This document shows positions 62,258 through 64,000 of a stretch of 64,000 nucleotides of DNA, piece by piece. Under the pieces are notes generated by a model. It saw only the letters and a program-made list of their open reading frames with translations. It was not told where the DNA came from and did no database searches. The position numbers and the translations under genes are program-made. Within the stretch, counting starts at the first letter, position 1, and every line of letters begins with the position of its first letter. The DNA lies in the NCBI GenBank assembly GCA_905221605.1, contig CAJNDS010002587.1, positions 100,001 through 164,000 on the forward strand, given 5' to 3'. Source of the DNA: Symbiodinium natans (taxonomy: Eukaryota > Sar > Dinophyceae > Suessiales > Symbiodiniaceae).

Positions 62258-62382
62258 ACCCCTAATATTCAACCCCCCCTACCCCCTAATCTTAAAATCC
62301 CCCAATATACTATAATGTACCTATAATGGGGGGATAGTTATTATTCGGGGGTAGGGGGGGGGAGGGTTTAATATTAGGGGGA
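62258..62382. mobile_element. Inverted-repeat element, family H
   Basis: Ends CCCCTAATATTCAACCC and GGGTTTAATATTAGGGG, with an inner pair CCCCAATATACTATAATG. Non-coding. Confidence 0.65.
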
Positions 62383-62396
62383 GTGGGTTACCCCAG

Positions 62397-62612
62397 GACA
62401 TCCTCGGCGTGTAGCCCAGTTTTGACGGCCTGCCGCTCATCCGGGCGCGCCCCCAACAGGAACACGACCTTCCTTGGGATTTCATTAGGGTTTAGGGGTC
62501 TAGGGTTGAGGGTTTAGGGTTTCGGGTTTGCGGTTTAGGGCCTGACCCGAAAGCCCAAAACACCCGAATACCCTCAACCCCCGGTGAGGCGGTCGTTCCA
62601 TGCAGGGTCCTT
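62397..62612 (-). CDS. Two exon-like islands, unassigned
   Basis: Minus frames DPAWNDRLTG (about 62,577-62,612, after GAATAAG) and EIPRKVVFLLGARPDERQAV then KTGLHAEDVLG (about 62,397-62,490). RKVVFLLG...E..(D/E)(I/V)L loosely recalls beta-1,3-galactosyltransferases, but it is too short to assign. Confidence 0.45.
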
Positions 62613-62875
62613 ATTCTGTGGGGTTGAGGGTAGCCAAACAGCCCCTGATCGGGAAGTGCAGGTTCACAGGTCGCGGCTGTGGCGGCTGTGGCCTACCGAG
62701 ACTCAGGGGCAAATCCTCTCCACTGCTATTAAACCCCCACCCTAGATTCAAGTTCAGCAAGGGCAACTAGGCTTCAGGGTTTAGAGTTCTGAGTTCAACC
62801 CTAAACCCTAAACCCTAAACCCTAAACCCTAAACCCTTTAGGGCTTCAAGCACTAAGAGCCCTGCCCAAGGGTTG

Positions 62876-62957
62876 GCTCCAGGACCGCCAAGCGTCCGCA
62901 GGTACTCCAAGGGCTTCTGAGGGTGCGCGCCGCGCAAGGCTTTCTCCACCTCCTCCT
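62876..62957 (-). CDS. Exon-like island, unassigned
   Basis: Minus frame QEEVEKALRGAHPQKPLEYL then RTLGGPGAN, a good amphipathic helix. Adjacent to a long TTTAGGG array. Confidence 0.5.
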
Positions 62958-63120
62958 GGGTTTAGGGTTTAGGGTTTAGGGTTTAGGGTTTAGGGTTTAG
63001 GGTTTAGGGTTTAGGGTTTAGGGTTTAGGGTTTAGGGTTTAGGGTTTAGGGTTTAGGGTTTAGGGTTTTGGGTTTTGGGCTTTGGGTTTAGGGTTTAGGG
63101 TTTTAGGGTTTAGGGTTTAG
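62955..63120. repeat. TTTAGGG array
   Basis: About 15 pure units then TTTTGGG variants. Directly abuts the exon-like island 62876-62957. Confidence 0.95.
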
Positions 63121-63344
63121 GCGATTTCGTGTTTGAGGATCCGCCGACCCTGGCGGCGTGTTGGATGGGAAAAGGAGGTGAAAACCTCCCTCTTTCCCTC
63201 CTTACCCCCCCAAAACGCGGGGGGGGGGGGGGGTAGGGGGGGTCCCCGGGCAGCTTTTCCATGGAGGGCCAGGCCACCCACACGGCATAAACTCACGGAC
63301 CATAGGCGGTTTCGCACAGGACATAGGGGCCTTTGGGAAAAACC

Positions 63345-63365
63345 CCCCAACCCCCCCCCCCCCCT

Positions 63366-63400
<35 letters not shown>

Positions 63401-63401
63401 T

Positions 63402-63455
<54 letters not shown>

Positions 63456-63525
63456 CCACCCCCCCCCCCCCCGCCACCCCCCCCCCCCCCCCGCCACCCC
63501 CCCCCCCCTACCCCCCCCCCCCCCA
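63345..63525. repeat. C-rich tract with GCCA and TA interruptions
   Basis: About 180 bp, nearly all C, with periodic GCCACC. The Pro- or Gly-rich open frames across it are artefacts. Confidence 0.92.
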
Positions 63526-63644
63526 CCAACTTTGGCATCCTGTGACCTAACGAACGCGTTTAAACCTTTCAACTATGCTCCAGCGGAGTCGGCGGCTTGA
63601 GCCGGAGGCTCTTAAATTTTAGGGTGTTAGGTAACCCCCCCCAT

Positions 63645-63715
63645 GTGCCTCCAAACGCTTGAGGAGCAGCCGGATCCAGAGCTCATCCTCGCCAGAGTCC
63701 TCACGGGGCACTGGG
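63645..63715 (-). CDS. Exon-like island, unassigned
   Basis: Minus frame PVPREDSGEDELWIRLLLKR then LEAHGG. The most upstream exon-like island in the window; it may continue beyond 64 kb. Confidence 0.5.
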
Positions 63716-64000
63716 AGTGAAAGAAAAAACACAGGCACCCTCAACCTTAAGGGCGTAGGGTTTAGGGTTTAGGGTTCAGGGTTTAGGGTGTAGGGTTTAG
63801 GGTTTAGGGTGTAGGGTTTAAGGTTTTGGGTTTAGGGTTTAAGGTTTTGGGTTGAGTGCTCAAACCCCAAACGCTGAAACCTAGACACTGAAGGAACCCT
63901 ACATCGCCTGAACCCTAAACCCTAAACCTTCCTTCCTTGGAACACAGTTCTGGTTCAGGGTTTGGGGTTTTGAGGTTGGAGGTTTAGGGTTGAGGGTTTG

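Larger units (their letters stand above)
1..64000. repeat. Interspersed telomere-type heptamer repeats (TTTAGGG/CCCTAAA), window-wide
   Basis: Runs of the plant/alveolate-type telomere heptamer occur every few hundred bases from end to end, in both orientations, from two units to over 30. Variants TTGAGGG, TTCAGGG, TTTGGGG and TTTAGGGG form their own local arrays. Orientation often flips on either side of a unique island. By eye they cover roughly a third of the window. Where genes could be assembled they lie in introns. Neither window end looks like a chromosome end, because no terminal pure array is seen. Confidence 0.95.

Noticed and set aside
63117-63600. Gly- and Pro-rich frames up to 155 codons
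   Set aside because: They cross a C homopolymer of nearly 200 bp and are open in several frames on both strands.

Overview
The window looks like nuclear DNA of a dinoflagellate, probably a core dinoflagellate. The reasons are: the telomere-type heptamer TTTAGGG/CCCTAAA scattered throughout in both orientations; genes cut into dozens of short GC-rich exons; introns that start with GA or GC as often as GT; short direct repeats across exon/intron borders; and nearly all recognisable coding sequence on one strand (minus), as in the unidirectional gene arrays of these organisms. The species cannot be named from the sequence. There are no bacterial-type genes, rRNAs, convincing tRNAs or CRISPR arrays.

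At first sight the 64 kb seems to be degenerate telomeric repeat with unrelated GC-rich islands. Read on the minus strand, many islands are consecutive exons that join in frame across the repeats. Three genes could be partly assembled by hand. (1) A purple acid phosphatase-like metallophosphoesterase, about 16.5 kb down to 5.6 kb, with all five metal-binding blocks (GDWGG, GDNFY, GNHD, VTHF, GHRH) on separate exons; its N-terminus may lie at the membrane-anchor exon near 19.8 kb. (2) A secreted patatin/cPLA2-like phospholipase, from an ATG with signal peptide at 48,348 to a stop near 38,925, with GGGMRG, a TSGS nucleophile region and a GDAG block. (3) An ankyrin-repeat protein with a region resembling mono-ADP-ribosyltransferases, about 60.4 to 55.2 kb, probably continuing in both directions. 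A terminal exon at 48.8 kb ends a gene that starts upstream of the phospholipase.

Layout: 0-5.5 kb, telomere-like tracts, terminal-inverted-repeat elements, a 1.3 kb low-complexity palindromic block and a few possible exons. 5.5-16.5 kb, phosphatase gene, with a TATG minisatellite in one intron. 16.5-20 kb, probable 5' exons. 20-31 kb, many exon-like islands, an N-terminal exon with ATG at 30,898 and a possible signal-peptide exon at 27.6-27.9 kb. 31-38.9 kb, element-rich, strand of islands less certain. 38.9-48.4 kb, phospholipase. 48.8-64 kb, ankyrin gene and further minus-strand exons, interrupted by a plus-strand copia-like retroelement relic (49.3-49.7 kb) and a 31-bp minisatellite (51.5 kb).

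Short non-autonomous elements with terminal inverted repeats occur in several families, one nested inside another. Exon borders were found by eye from reading frame, protein-family expectation and splice sites, so borders marked approximate may be off by a few bases to a few codons.
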